A DNA stretch of 64,000 bases. Origin: Paenibacillus sp. 37. GTDB taxonomy: Bacteria; Bacillota; Bacilli; Paenibacillales; Paenibacillaceae. This document shows positions 26,636 through 34,923 of this stretch, one piece after another. The DNA is taken from assembly GCF_008386395.1 (NCBI RefSeq), contig NZ_CP043761.1, forward strand, positions 434,001 to 498,000. The letters run 5' to 3'. The notes under the pieces were generated by a model. That model saw only the letters and a list, made by a program, of their open reading frames with translations. It did no database searches and was not told the DNA's origin. Position 1 is the first letter of the stretch; each line of letters opens with the position of its first letter. The position numbers and the translations under genes are program-made.

Positions 26636-26720
26636 TTCTTTCATTATGTTTTCTAGTATTACTGGTGGTATAAATAATATTATAAATCTGATTTTTAATC
26701 ATGGTGCAGGTGGATATTAG
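26598..26720 (+). CDS. Putative signalling propeptide of the Alo-like receptor, 40 residues
   Basis: The start overlaps the receptor gene by 38 bp in a different frame. GGAGG at 26581-26585, inside the receptor CDS, serves it. An in-frame ATG at 26589 would add three residues. The N-terminus is basic then hydrophobic (MRKKAMLVLTLFSSFIMF), like a Sec export signal. The C-terminus ends LIFNHGAGGY, a plausible source of a short mature peptide that is exported, trimmed and re-imported by an oligopeptide permease. Size, position and layout match Phr, AimP and AloP precursors. The mature form is not known. Confidence 0.72.
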   Translation: MRKKAMLVLTLFSSFIMFSSITGGINNIINLIFNHGAGGY

Positions 26721-26833
26721 GAGTATTTGGTATTAAAGTCTTCATTAACATGCGTCTTATTTCCGGGATATGGAGATGGGGCGCTTATTTGTTCTATCCA
26801 TTAGATCATCCATAACGAAAAGAGGATTTATCA

Positions 26834-27358
26834 TTGCAGATTGATATTCAAAAGCTTTACGACAAATATATAACATTGGACATTCCTAATCCATTCACAT
26901 TAGAGCAGATTCATGATCGACTAACAGAGAAATTTTACGCTGAGAAGGTGGATTTAGAAGAGTTTTCAGACTTACGCAACGACCCTCATGCGGGATTTGA
27001 TCAGGCGATTGCAGCTTATGTATTTAAGGATGAGAGGGGAACCAAGCAATTAATTAGCCTGAATAAGGATGAGGATATCCATGAGCCATTGGAGTTTGCA
27101 TGGATCATCAATTCCACTGTGCGAGGGTTTTCGCTACTATTAATTCTTGAAATTGAAGTATTTTATGGAATGGCAGAGACTGAGATGACTCTTGGCAATC
27201 CACGTTTTGAGGAATATCTGATCCTACTCTATTTAACAGGTTACATTGAGTTTGAGAATGACTCCTTCATCAATCCATTACGTGCTCGTTATCGAGAGGG
27301 CTACAGACTTCGTTATTTTGGTATGCAGAACGGTGATGAAAATTATCTATACAAATAG
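26834..27358 (+). CDS. Hypothetical protein of the AT-rich accessory segment
   Basis: 174 residues from a TTG with AGAGGA seven bases upstream; no ATG or GTG fits better. The protein is soluble and acidic, with a hydrophobic helix in the middle (GFSLLLILEIEVFYGMAETE). Recognisable features are few: an N-terminal LEQIHDRLTEKFYAEKVDLE helix and a C-terminal RARYREGYRLRYFGMQ. I do not recognise the family. It is low in GC like the receptor 3' half. It lies 113 bp after the propeptide gene, so it could be the regulated output of the peptide system. Confidence 0.6.
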   Translation: MQIDIQKLYDKYITLDIPNPFTLEQIHDRLTEKFYAEKVDLEEFSDLRNDPHAGFDQAIAAYVFKDERGTKQLISLNKDEDIHEPLEFAWIINSTVRGFSLLLILEIEVFYGMAETEMTLGNPRFEEYLILLYLTGYIEFENDSFINPLRARYREGYRLRYFGMQNGDENYLYK

Positions 27359-27383
27359 ATTATCTTTCAATAAAATTATTAAC

Positions 27384-27397
27384 TTCTCTCGAGAGAA
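27384..27397. promoter_or_regulatory. Perfect 14 bp palindrome upstream of the Spo0E-like gene
   Basis: TTCTCTC-GAGAGAA, about 100 bp upstream of the TATAAT at 27496. It is a candidate activator or repressor site with unknown binder. Confidence 0.35.
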
Positions 27398-27465
27398 AGG
27401 CGCAAGAGACACTTAGGGTAAAATGGATAATATGTCCATAAATCACTTTAAAGGTAAAGGATTTG

Positions 27466-27501
27466 CGTATTCTCGAATACGATATGTAGACATGTTATAA
27501 T
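27466..27501 (+). promoter_or_regulatory. Putative regulated promoter of the Spo0E-like gene
   Basis: Inverted repeat CGTATTC-TC-GAATACG (27466-27481) sits where a -35 box would be, 14 bp before a consensus TATAAT (27496-27501). The lack of a good -35 suggests activator dependence. The adjacent Alo-like receptor is an obvious candidate regulator, but this is inference. Confidence 0.45.
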
Positions 27502-27667
27502 TTTTTTGCCCACATCTTGTAGAAAAGAAGAGATGTCAACTCTCTATGCAAATTGCTTGATGTTGAAAGTATCTCTATGTAAATAAATATTTTATTCTGC
27601 AAAGGAATATAATATGAATTTTTTGGCAATGTATCCTAAAATGTTATACAAAGAGGGGGTGCATGCT

Positions 27668-27856
27668 GTGAGTGAACCGAAGCAGATCACAGATAAAATC
27701 GAACGAAATAGGCATGAGTTAAGTCGTTTGGCGGAGAATCATGGCATGCAGGACAACCAAGTCCTCCGACAGTCCATGGTACTGGACGAGCTTATTAATG
27801 AATATAATCGATTCAAATATAAAAGCCATCTTAGGAACAGACAACCGATTGCATAA
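27668..27856 (+). CDS. Spo0E-like sporulation regulatory (aspartyl-phosphate phosphatase) protein
   Basis: GTG start at 27668 with GAGGGGG eight bases upstream (62 residues); the upstream ATGs at 27614 and 27629 lack sites. The protein is a two-helix hairpin. The signature is SMVLDELINEYNR, corresponding to the SQELD motif of Spo0E-type phosphatases that dephosphorylate Spo0A~P and delay sporulation. Length fits the family. Its control region has two palindromes, and it lies near a peptide-sensing regulator. Two terminators in tandem follow. Confidence 0.82.
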   Translation: MSEPKQITDKIERNRHELSRLAENHGMQDNQVLRQSMVLDELINEYNRFKYKSHLRNRQPIA

Positions 27857-27871
27857 TGCAGTCGGTTTTTT
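27844..27871 (+). terminator. Terminator 1 after the Spo0E-like gene
   Basis: ACCGATTGCAT pairs with ATGCAGTCGGT and is followed by TTTTT. The stem overlaps the last codons. Confidence 0.7.
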
Positions 27872-27903
27872 GGTCTAATTAGTGTTCTATAGAAATACCT
27901 TAG

Positions 27904-27932
27904 TCGACTGTAGCGATACAGTCGGCTTTTTT
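27904..27932. terminator. Terminator 2 after the Spo0E-like gene
   Basis: GACTGTA-GCGA-TACAGTC followed by GGCTTTTTT; a second hairpin resembling the first (both end in CAGTCGG before the T-run). Confidence 0.65.
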
Positions 27933-28098
27933 GCGTTCACCCTGAAACCAATGTGGATAACTTGAAATTCCGTACCAATTCCAGAATTGGCAGGATAGCG
28001 AATGATCATTAAAACTGGATATGATGACCCCAGTTATATCCAGTTTGATCTGTGAAGGGGGCTCATACAATGATCGGGAGAGGGAGGGATGAACGGAA

Positions 28099-29922
28099 AT
28101 GATGGACAAGGTACACAGTTATTTCAGAAAAAATGTAAACCTGCGCACCAAGTTACTCCTGTTGTTCCTGGCGCTGACGTTGCTGCCGCTAGGCTTGCAG
28201 GGAGTGATGAACTACAAGCATTTCTCGCAGACGATGGATCGCAAGACCGAGCAGTTCACCATTGAACTGGTTCGCCAGATTAACGCCAATCTGAATCGGC
28301 TGCTGAAGGACTTTGAGCGGTTGTCGCTCTTGCCGCTTTACGATCAGATGGTGCTTGGCATTCTGGGCAAATACAACGGTTCAATGGGGTCTGGTACATG
28401 GGCGAGGTCTGAGGATTATCTGAAAATGAAGCTCTATACATCTGGTCAAGCTTATGACCGACCCGAGATTCGGGGAATTCATCTGATCAGCAATAGCGGC
28501 ATCCTGTTCTCCAATCTCGATTCACTGGCAGTCAAGCCGGTATGGGACAGCAGACAGGATGACTGGTTTGCAGAGCTTGAAGACTCGGAAGGGACATGGC
28601 GCCTGCTTCCTCCGCATCAACCCAGCTATTACACGGGTGGTCAGCAAGAATGGTATATATCGGCGGGCAGAGTGCTTCGAGATCCGGGCACGCTTCAGCG
28701 ACTGGGTTACATTCTGATTGATATCCGTCTAGAGGCCTTCGGTCAACTGTTATCCAATCTGAATTATGAGCAAGATGCAAGCCTGATGATTGTAGACAGC
28801 AAGCAGCGTCTGCTGTTCGAACGGACCTCGACCGGAGGAATGTCTGCTTACGACCAGTTGCTAACGAATGGACAGCTTCAAGGCTATGCAGGAAACCAAA
28901 AAATTGTTCTGGATGGGCAGTCCTATCTCTATGTACAACACCATTCCAGCTATTCCGGGCTTTCGGTGATCAGTCTTACACCTATTGTTGTGATTCAAAA
29001 GGAATCGGGTAAGATGCTCACCTTTACAATATGGTTCGCAGTGTTATGTATGGCGGGTATAGCGATTCTGGCGGTTCTGTTATCCTATCGTATCACCCGG
29101 CCACTGATTCGACTGAAGCACCACATGATTCGGGTGGAGCAGGGAGATTTCAGCCAGCGGGTAGCACACTTCAGCAATGATGAATTCGGACAGATGAGCC
29201 GGGGATTTAACCGAATGATGGAAGAGATTCATCGACTGTTTAATGAGGTGTTCCTGCTGGGCATTCAAGAGCGGGAGGCAGAGTTGTCGGCGTTGCAAAG
29301 CCAGATGAATCCTCACTTTATATATAACACACTGGAGTCCATTAACATGATGGCCATTCGCCAGAAGCATGCTGAGGTATCGGACATGGTGACGGCGCTT
29401 GGCAAGCTGCTGCGCTATACGATTGATAAGGTGGACCGGATGGTTCCACTTGGAGAAGAACTTGCTTTTGTACAATCCTATGTACGCATTCAGCAGGTAC
29501 GTTACGACGGCAAGTTAAAGATTATCTATGATATCGAAGAAGGGATAACCGAGTATTTGATTCCGAAGCTGGTACTGCAACCGCTGGTGGAAAATGCAGT
29601 CTACCACGGCATTGAAGGGCAGGAAAATGGAGGAGTAATCTGGGTATCTGCCTTGAAATTCGACCATGAGCTGCTGATTAGCGTACGAGACAACGGTAAG
29701 GGAATGACTCAGGCTAAGATGGACGAGTTAAACGAATCCATAACAAAACAGCCTTCCAGTCAGGCATTACGTTGCCATGCCGGGGACAGTCTCGGGCTTA
29801 ATAATATTGCCCAGAGGCTTCGTCTCATGTACGGAGAAGGCGGCAGCCTAAGCATTGATGGAAGTCCCGGGCAGGGCCTGGTGGTCACGATATCCATTCA
29901 AATTCTACCGAAAGGGGATTGA
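28099..29922 (+). CDS. YesM-type sensor histidine kinase
   Basis: 607 residues: TM1 about 15-36, large extracellular sensor about 37-302, TM2 about 303-327, HAMP about 328-380, His_kinase domain with His406 in LQSQMNPHFIYNTLESINMM, then HATPase with LVLQPLVENAVYHGIEG and GLNNIAQRLRLMYGEG. This is the class that pairs with AraC-type response regulators to control carbohydrate ABC importers. Its partner overlaps or abuts the stop, and a sugar ABC importer follows. It probably senses an extracellular saccharide or the substrate-loaded binding protein. Confidence 0.93.
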   Translation: MMDKVHSYFRKNVNLRTKLLLLFLALTLLPLGLQGVMNYKHFSQTMDRKTEQFTIELVRQINANLNRLLKDFERLSLLPLYDQMVLGILGKYNGSMGSGTWARSEDYLKMKLYTSGQAYDRPEIRGIHLISNSGILFSNLDSLAVKPVWDSRQDDWFAELEDSEGTWRLLPPHQPSYYTGGQQEWYISAGRVLRDPGTLQRLGYILIDIRLEAFGQLLSNLNYEQDASLMIVDSKQRLLFERTSTGGMSAYDQLLTNGQLQGYAGNQKIVLDGQSYLYVQHHSSYSGLSVISLTPIVVIQKESGKMLTFTIWFAVLCMAGIAILAVLLSYRITRPLIRLKHHMIRVEQGDFSQRVAHFSNDEFGQMSRGFNRMMEEIHRLFNEVFLLGIQEREAELSALQSQMNPHFIYNTLESINMMAIRQKHAEVSDMVTALGKLLRYTIDKVDRMVPLGEELAFVQSYVRIQQVRYDGKLKIIYDIEEGITEYLIPKLVLQPLVENAVYHGIEGQENGGVIWVSALKFDHELLISVRDNGKGMTQAKMDELNESITKQPSSQALRCHAGDSLGLNNIAQRLRLMYGEGGSLSIDGSPGQGLVVTISIQILPKGD

Positions 29923-29927
29923 AGCGC

Positions 29928-30695
29928 ATGTATAAAGTATTGCTTGTAGAGGATGAGACGGTCATCCGTCAGGGAATGAGAGAGCTGATCGTACAATCGT
30001 CTTCTCAGTTTCAGGTAACGGGCGAAGCATCGAGCGGCACCGAGGCGCTGGATTTTCTGAGATGTGAGGTGCCGGATGTGTTAATCACGGATATCCGCAT
30101 GCGTGAAATGGACGGATTAACTTTGGCAAGCAAAGCCAGAGACATGTACCCTGAATTGCTCATGCTCATCATTAGCGGCTATGGCGAGTTTGAATATGCG
30201 CGCAGAGCGATGGAGTTCGGGGTGTTGAACTACCTGTTGAAGCCAATCGATCGCTATGAACTGGCATTATGCATACAGAAGATTCAATTGCTGCTGGATC
30301 GCAGATATGGTATTTCAACCCTTTCGATCCCGGAGCCATCTGGGAAAGCAGAACATGTTGGTGGAGATACGCGGAAAATTATCCGAGATGTGAAGGAGCA
30401 CATCAAGCAACATCCCGATGGAGATTTGCGGCTCCAGACGATAGCAGATCTCGTTAACTTGAACCCTACTTATTTGAGCCAGTTGTTCAAGAACGAAATA
30501 GGCATTAATTATTCCGAATACATCACGGAGGCACGTATGGAGCGGGCCAAGTGGTTGCTGATCAACACGGGTCTCAAAATCTATGATGTGGCACGGTTAT
30601 CCGGGCATCAGAGTCCCAAACATTTCATGCTGGTGTTCAAGCAGCAGGTGGGATGGACTGCGGGAGAATACCGAGACCGATTCAGTATTTCTTGA
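29928..30695 (+). CDS. YesN-type response regulator with AraC DNA-binding domain
   Basis: The start is the ATG at 29928 (AAAGGGG ten bases upstream); a TTG at 29919 overlaps the kinase stop. It has 255 residues: receiver domain 1-120 with Asp55 (VLITDIRMREMDG) and a C-terminal AraC domain about 155-255 (IADLVNLNPTYLSQLFKNEI, then YDVARLSGHQSPKHFMLVFK). It is coupled to the YesM kinase and should activate the ABC importer operon that starts 103 bp downstream. Confidence 0.92.
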   Translation: MYKVLLVEDETVIRQGMRELIVQSSSQFQVTGEASSGTEALDFLRCEVPDVLITDIRMREMDGLTLASKARDMYPELLMLIISGYGEFEYARRAMEFGVLNYLLKPIDRYELALCIQKIQLLLDRRYGISTLSIPEPSGKAEHVGGDTRKIIRDVKEHIKQHPDGDLRLQTIADLVNLNPTYLSQLFKNEIGINYSEYITEARMERAKWLLINTGLKIYDVARLSGHQSPKHFMLVFKQQVGWTAGEYRDRFSIS

Positions 30696-30798
30696 AAAAC
30701 CATACCATTTCTGTAGTTGACGTGATTTATGAGGGAACGAAGCTTTCGATATACTTTGGTTGCACCTGTATACCACAACGTCCATAAGGGGGATTTCC

Positions 30799-32094
30799 AT
30801 GAAAAAAGCGGGACTGATACTGATGCTTGTACTCATGATGGTGGCTTCAATCGCGTGCACTAGCGCCAATTCCAGCAGTGAACCTGGCAGTGCAGGCGGG
30901 GAGAATGGGGAGGTGGAGCTGAAGTTCATGATGTGGGGCAACCAGGCACATATGGATGTATACAACAAGCTGATTGATGGCTTCACCAAGGAAAATCCAG
31001 GCATCAAAGTCACGATGGAATCCGTACCTTTCGCAGAATACCAACAAAAAATTTCGGTGCTTGCTGCCGGAGGCTCTCTTCCCGATCTCGCCTGGGTATC
31101 GGAGCGAATGGTACCACAATTCAAGTCCAACCACATTCTGGCCGATGTATCCGAGTTCAAGGATGATGCACAGTTTAAGCTGGATGATTATATTCCAAGT
31201 ACATTGGATTTGTTCCGTGATGGAGACCAGCTGCTGGGGCTACCTTTTTCTACACCTCCGGTGGTCATGTTTTACAATAAAGCGCTGTTCGATCAAGCCG
31301 GCCTGACTGATCCAAACACACTTGCCGCCCAAGGGCAATGGACATGGGAACAGTTCGAAGAGTCCGCCAAAGCCATTACCAGCAAGGATGCGACCAACCG
31401 AGTCTATGGTGCCAACTTTTTTCGCGACTGGAAGACCTGGGCGGTGCTCTCCTCCTATTCCTGGTCCAATGGAAGCGGTCCGTTTGATGAAGGTATGACG
31501 AAGTTCACCTGGAACGATGCCTACGGTATACAGACCTTTGAATTACTGGAGCGCATGATGTTCACCGATGAATCACATCCGAAGGCGGGCGAGCAAGTTA
31601 GCTTCGATGCGGGTAATGTGGGCATGTTCTTCGATAATTACAGTTATGTTTCCAAAGCAAGGGAGATTACGGATTTTGAATGGAGCATCGCGCCTATGCC
31701 ATCCGGTTCACAAGGCAGTGTACCGATGCTGGGGCAGGCCGGATATGCCATGTTCAACGATAGCAAACATCCAGAGGAAACAAAGAAGCTGTTGAAGTAT
31801 TTTGCGAGTGAGCAGGGGATTCAGGCGACAGCCACCTATTTTGTGCCTCCTCGTACTTCTGTTCTGAACTCGGATGCATTCATTCTTCAGCCGAATAACC
31901 CGAGCAAAGAGCATATTGTGCAGGCCGTCATTGATGAAATGCCGAAAGCGCGCTTAATCCCCGGCCATATCCGTTGGCAGGATATCGACAATGCGGTATT
32001 GCAGGGATTCGACCGACTGTTTGCCAAGACGGCGACAGCTGAGGATAACCTGAAACAAATGCAGGAAGAGATCCAAAGTGTGTTGCAACCCTGA
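30799..32094 (+). CDS. Carbohydrate ABC transporter substrate-binding lipoprotein
   Basis: The start is the ATG at 30799 with AAGGGGG upstream; the frame from 30760 is longer but unsupported. It has 431 residues with a lipoprotein signal (LMMVASIAC, Cys20). The body is an SBP_bac_1 cluster protein: LKFMMWGNQAHMDVYNKLID, and PGIKVTMESVPFAEYQQKIS. It begins the importer operon controlled by the YesMN pair. No ATPase gene is in the operon, so it should rely on a shared MsmX-type ATPase, as many Paenibacillus importers do. Confidence 0.9.
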   Translation: MKKAGLILMLVLMMVASIACTSANSSSEPGSAGGENGEVELKFMMWGNQAHMDVYNKLIDGFTKENPGIKVTMESVPFAEYQQKISVLAAGGSLPDLAWVSERMVPQFKSNHILADVSEFKDDAQFKLDDYIPSTLDLFRDGDQLLGLPFSTPPVVMFYNKALFDQAGLTDPNTLAAQGQWTWEQFEESAKAITSKDATNRVYGANFFRDWKTWAVLSSYSWSNGSGPFDEGMTKFTWNDAYGIQTFELLERMMFTDESHPKAGEQVSFDAGNVGMFFDNYSYVSKAREITDFEWSIAPMPSGSQGSVPMLGQAGYAMFNDSKHPEETKKLLKYFASEQGIQATATYFVPPRTSVLNSDAFILQPNNPSKEHIVQAVIDEMPKARLIPGHIRWQDIDNAVLQGFDRLFAKTATAEDNLKQMQEEIQSVLQP

Positions 32095-32124
32095 GTAAGT
32101 CGATCGAAACCGGAGGTGAGAATA

Positions 32125-32835
32125 ATGGGCAAATTCAAAGAATTACTTGAGCGGAAACCGTTGTCCCTGGTGGTCAGTCTGCCTGAAAATGAACTTGCTT
32201 TGGCTCGGGCAGCCATGGAAGAGGGGGCTGATGCACTCAAGGTGCACTATAATGTCGGTCATCGCGCCAGCGGGAATCATTTTGGCCCATTGGACAGGTA
32301 TGCCGAGGTATTTCGGGCGATCCGCAGTGAATTTGGTGGTCCGCTTGGGGTCGTACCTTCCGGCAGTATAGATGGAGCACAACGGGAGGATGTAGAGCGC
32401 CTTGCTGGACTGGGTTTTGATTTCTATTCCATCTATGCACATCACTTGCCCTCCTTCATGCTGAGTGACTTGGGGCTGGACCCAACGTTTGCGATCAATG
32501 AAGAATATGATACTTCACTCGTAACATCGGCAGCTCACTTCGGCTTCACTGCTCTGGAGGCATCCATTGTACCTGGAAAAGAATATGGTACACCTCTCAG
32601 CTTCGCGGATGTGCTCAAGTATCGCCGTCTGGTCTTGCAAGCCCAGGTTCCGGTATTGGTTCCTTCCCAGCGAAAGCTGGTACCGGAGGATGTTCGGGTG
32701 CTAAGCCAAGCTGGGGTCAAAGCGATTATGCTTGGAGCGGTTGTGACAGGCAACACGGAGGATGAGCTGCGAAGGGCTGTGAACGGGTTCCGCAATGCGG
32801 TGGACAGTCTGAGCTGTCCAGACTATATAAGTTGA
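32125..32835 (+). CDS. TIM-barrel-like protein of unknown substrate in the ABC importer operon
   Basis: The start is the ATG at 32125 with CCGGAGGTGAG upstream (236 residues). The alternating pattern suggests a small TIM barrel: SLVVSLPENELALARAAMEE, GADALKVHYNVGHR, GVVPSGSID, VPVLVPSQRKLVPEDV, GVKAIMLGAVVTG. The last segment resembles a phosphate-binding strand of aldolase or epimerase types. I do not recognise a named family. Context (sugar importer, FAD oxidoreductase) suggests a catabolic lyase, epimerase or aldolase. Its last four codons and stop lie inside dispersed repeat copy 2, so the repeat supplies the present C-terminus. Confidence 0.65.
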   Translation: MGKFKELLERKPLSLVVSLPENELALARAAMEEGADALKVHYNVGHRASGNHFGPLDRYAEVFRAIRSEFGGPLGVVPSGSIDGAQREDVERLAGLGFDFYSIYAHHLPSFMLSDLGLDPTFAINEEYDTSLVTSAAHFGFTALEASIVPGKEYGTPLSFADVLKYRRLVLQAQVPVLVPSQRKLVPEDVRVLSQAGVKAIMLGAVVTGNTEDELRRAVNGFRNAVDSLSCPDYIS

Positions 32836-33055
32836 ACTAAAGGATATTTACACATGTACTCCGATGCCAGAACAACCTTCCGATCGCTGTTATCCCCAGA
32901 TTTTTTTGAATCCCTTATATAGAGGGAGAAATCCGGGGATAAGCATATGCTTCCGATGCAGCTTTCTTCCAGAAAGCTTTTAGGCGACCACTTCGCTTCT
33001 TCAGGTTTTTTCTGTCCTCTACGTTCTTGTGTAAATGTATAGTTCACCTTATATA
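32824..33055. repeat. Dispersed MITE-like repeat, copy 2 (inside an operon)
   Basis: 232 bp with the clearest ends: TATATAAGTTGAACTA at the left and the reverse complement of TATATAAGGTGAACTA at the right. The inverted repeat continues inward as ATTTACAC and GACAGAACAACC-like blocks. The same inner hairpins as copies 1 and 3 are present. It separates the TIM-barrel gene from the first permease gene of the importer and overlaps the 3' end of the former. Confidence 0.87.
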
Positions 33056-33110
33056 GAATGGTCACAGAGTTCAGCTTCGGAGGAAATATGATTAAAAGGA
33101 GGGCCTGATT

Positions 33111-34025
33111 GTGACCCATCCACACAAGCGAAAAAGAAGGGGACCGCTCGCCAGAGAGGCCCAGATCGCGGGGTGGCTGTTTGTATCGCCGATGGTGCTT
33201 GGGTTTACCCTGCTGCTGTTATTTCCCATGGGTCTCGCGTTATACATGAGCCTGACCGATTGGCCGCTGCTGGGTGATCATCATTTTATGGGACTGGAGA
33301 ATTACCGGAATATTATGACAGACACCATGTTCTGGAAAGTGCTCGCCAATACAGTTTATTTCACAGTGGGGCTGGTCCCGCTTAATATTGTGCTCGCCCT
33401 GCTGCTTGCTTTGTTATTATCCAGAAATCTGAGGGGCATCGGAATTTTCCGGACGGCCATCTTTGTTCCGGTCATGACCTCGTTGATCGTATGGGCCATC
33501 GTGTGGAAGCTGATGTATGCGACAGAGTCGGGATTGATTAATCAGCTTCTGTTGATGCTGGGCATTAAAGGTCCGGCCTGGCTTTACAATCAGGATTTGG
33601 CAATGCCGGCCGTGATTGTGACCAGTGTGCTGAAAAATGTAGGTCTGAATATGGTGCTGTTCATTGCAGCCATTCAGCAGGTACCGCGTTCACTGTACGA
33701 AGCAGCAACATTGGACGGTGCGGGCAGAAGGGGAACCTTCTTTCACGTTACACTGCCTATGATTACACCAACGGTGTTTCTGACTGTGGTCATGACCGTG
33801 ATTGGTTCACTCAAAGTATTCGGACAGATCTATGTGATGACACAGGGTGGGCCGAGTAACAGCACAAAGGTATTGGTTTATTATATCTGGGAAAAAGCAT
33901 TCAAACTATTCCAGTTCGGCTATGCTTCTGCTCTCGCATATGTGCTGTTCTTCATCGTACTGATCCTGACGCTGCTGCAATGGCAGCTCCGAAAGAGGTG
34001 GGTATTCAATGAAGGCGATGCCTAG
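33111..34025 (+). CDS. Sugar ABC transporter permease, MalF/UgpA type
   Basis: 304 residues from GTG with AAAAGGAGGG upstream. Six transmembrane segments are visible. The ATPase-coupling EAA loop is at about residue 195-215 (YEAATLDGAGRRGTFFHVTL, then P). It overlaps the next permease gene by 17 bp. With that partner it forms the membrane channel for the importer whose binding protein is encoded at 30799. Confidence 0.92.
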   Translation: MTHPHKRKRRGPLAREAQIAGWLFVSPMVLGFTLLLLFPMGLALYMSLTDWPLLGDHHFMGLENYRNIMTDTMFWKVLANTVYFTVGLVPLNIVLALLLALLLSRNLRGIGIFRTAIFVPVMTSLIVWAIVWKLMYATESGLINQLLLMLGIKGPAWLYNQDLAMPAVIVTSVLKNVGLNMVLFIAAIQQVPRSLYEAATLDGAGRRGTFFHVTLPMITPTVFLTVVMTVIGSLKVFGQIYVMTQGGPSNSTKVLVYYIWEKAFKLFQFGYASALAYVLFFIVLILTLLQWQLRKRWVFNEGDA

Positions 34026-34863
34026 TCCTTCGGGGAGGAAGATAGGAAGTACCCTTGGGACGTATTTGCTGCTGACACTGATTTCACTAATCATGATTGT
34101 GCCATTTATCTGGATGATATCGACGTCATTCAAGGAGCCCCAGAGCATATTCACCTATCCACCACAGTGGATACCGGAATCATTCCGATTTCAGAACTAC
34201 ATCGATGTCTTCCAATTGATTCCGTTTCACCGTTTTTATTGGAACAGTATCTACATTTCTGCTTTGGTTGTGCTGGGCACCGTATTTTTTGCTTCTCTCG
34301 CCGGTTATGCATTCGCCAAAATTCCATTTAAGGGACGTAATGTGGTATTTCTCATCCTGCTGAGTGCCATGATGATTCCCCATGAGGTGACGGCGATTCC
34401 GATGTTTCTGTTCATGCGGCAGCTGGGGTGGATTGATACCCATCTTCCGCTGATACTACTGCCCATCTTTGGCGCGGGTGGTGTATTTGGCATCTTTGTG
34501 ATGCGGCAGTTCTTCATTACGGTGCCAACGGAACTGGAGGAAGCGGCGATGATTGACGGCTGCAACCGATTCCGAATATATGCGCGAATTATGCTGCCTA
34601 TTGCCAAGCCGGGTATGGCTACGCTGACGATCTTCACGTTTGTGACGATCTGGAATGAGTTCTTTGATCCGTTGATCTTCATTAACTCGCGTGATCTAAT
34701 GACGCTGCCGCTTGGATTATCTCTCTTTACAGATGAGGTGGGTACAGCCTGGCAATATCTGATGAGCGCCACCGTTATGGCGACCTTGCCGCTGTTAATT
34801 GTCTTTTTCCTGGCACAACGGCGCTTCATTGAGGGGGTTGCCATGACGGGACTGAAAGAGTAA
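34009..34863 (+). CDS. Sugar ABC transporter permease, MalG/UgpE type
   Basis: 284 residues with six transmembrane segments. The EAA loop is EEAAMIDGCNRFRIYARIML, then P, at about residues 179-199. The first ATG is at 34009; the second at 34018 is also possible. It partners the preceding permease, which it overlaps. Confidence 0.92.
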   Translation: MKAMPSPSGRKIGSTLGTYLLLTLISLIMIVPFIWMISTSFKEPQSIFTYPPQWIPESFRFQNYIDVFQLIPFHRFYWNSIYISALVVLGTVFFASLAGYAFAKIPFKGRNVVFLILLSAMMIPHEVTAIPMFLFMRQLGWIDTHLPLILLPIFGAGGVFGIFVMRQFFITVPTELEEAAMIDGCNRFRIYARIMLPIAKPGMATLTIFTFVTIWNEFFDPLIFINSRDLMTLPLGLSLFTDEVGTAWQYLMSATVMATLPLLIVFFLAQRRFIEGVAMTGLKE

Positions 34864-34923
34864 GCCATGAAATACGTGCAAAGGCGAGCAATACGTGCAA
34901 TAGAACGGAAGGAGGGACAACAT

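Noticed and set aside
25241..26720. Phage lysis-lysogeny (arbitrium) module
   Set aside because: The receptor/peptide pair looks similar, but no integrase, structural or lysis genes are nearby.
30597..31160. 187-residue minus-strand ORF
   Set aside because: Antisense to the response regulator and sugar-binding protein genes, both well supported.
32823..33125. 100-residue minus-strand ORF over repeat copy 2 (and the similar frame at 51405-51617)
   Set aside because: It lies almost wholly in the dispersed repeat, has no convincing start signal, and is frame-disrupted in copy 1.
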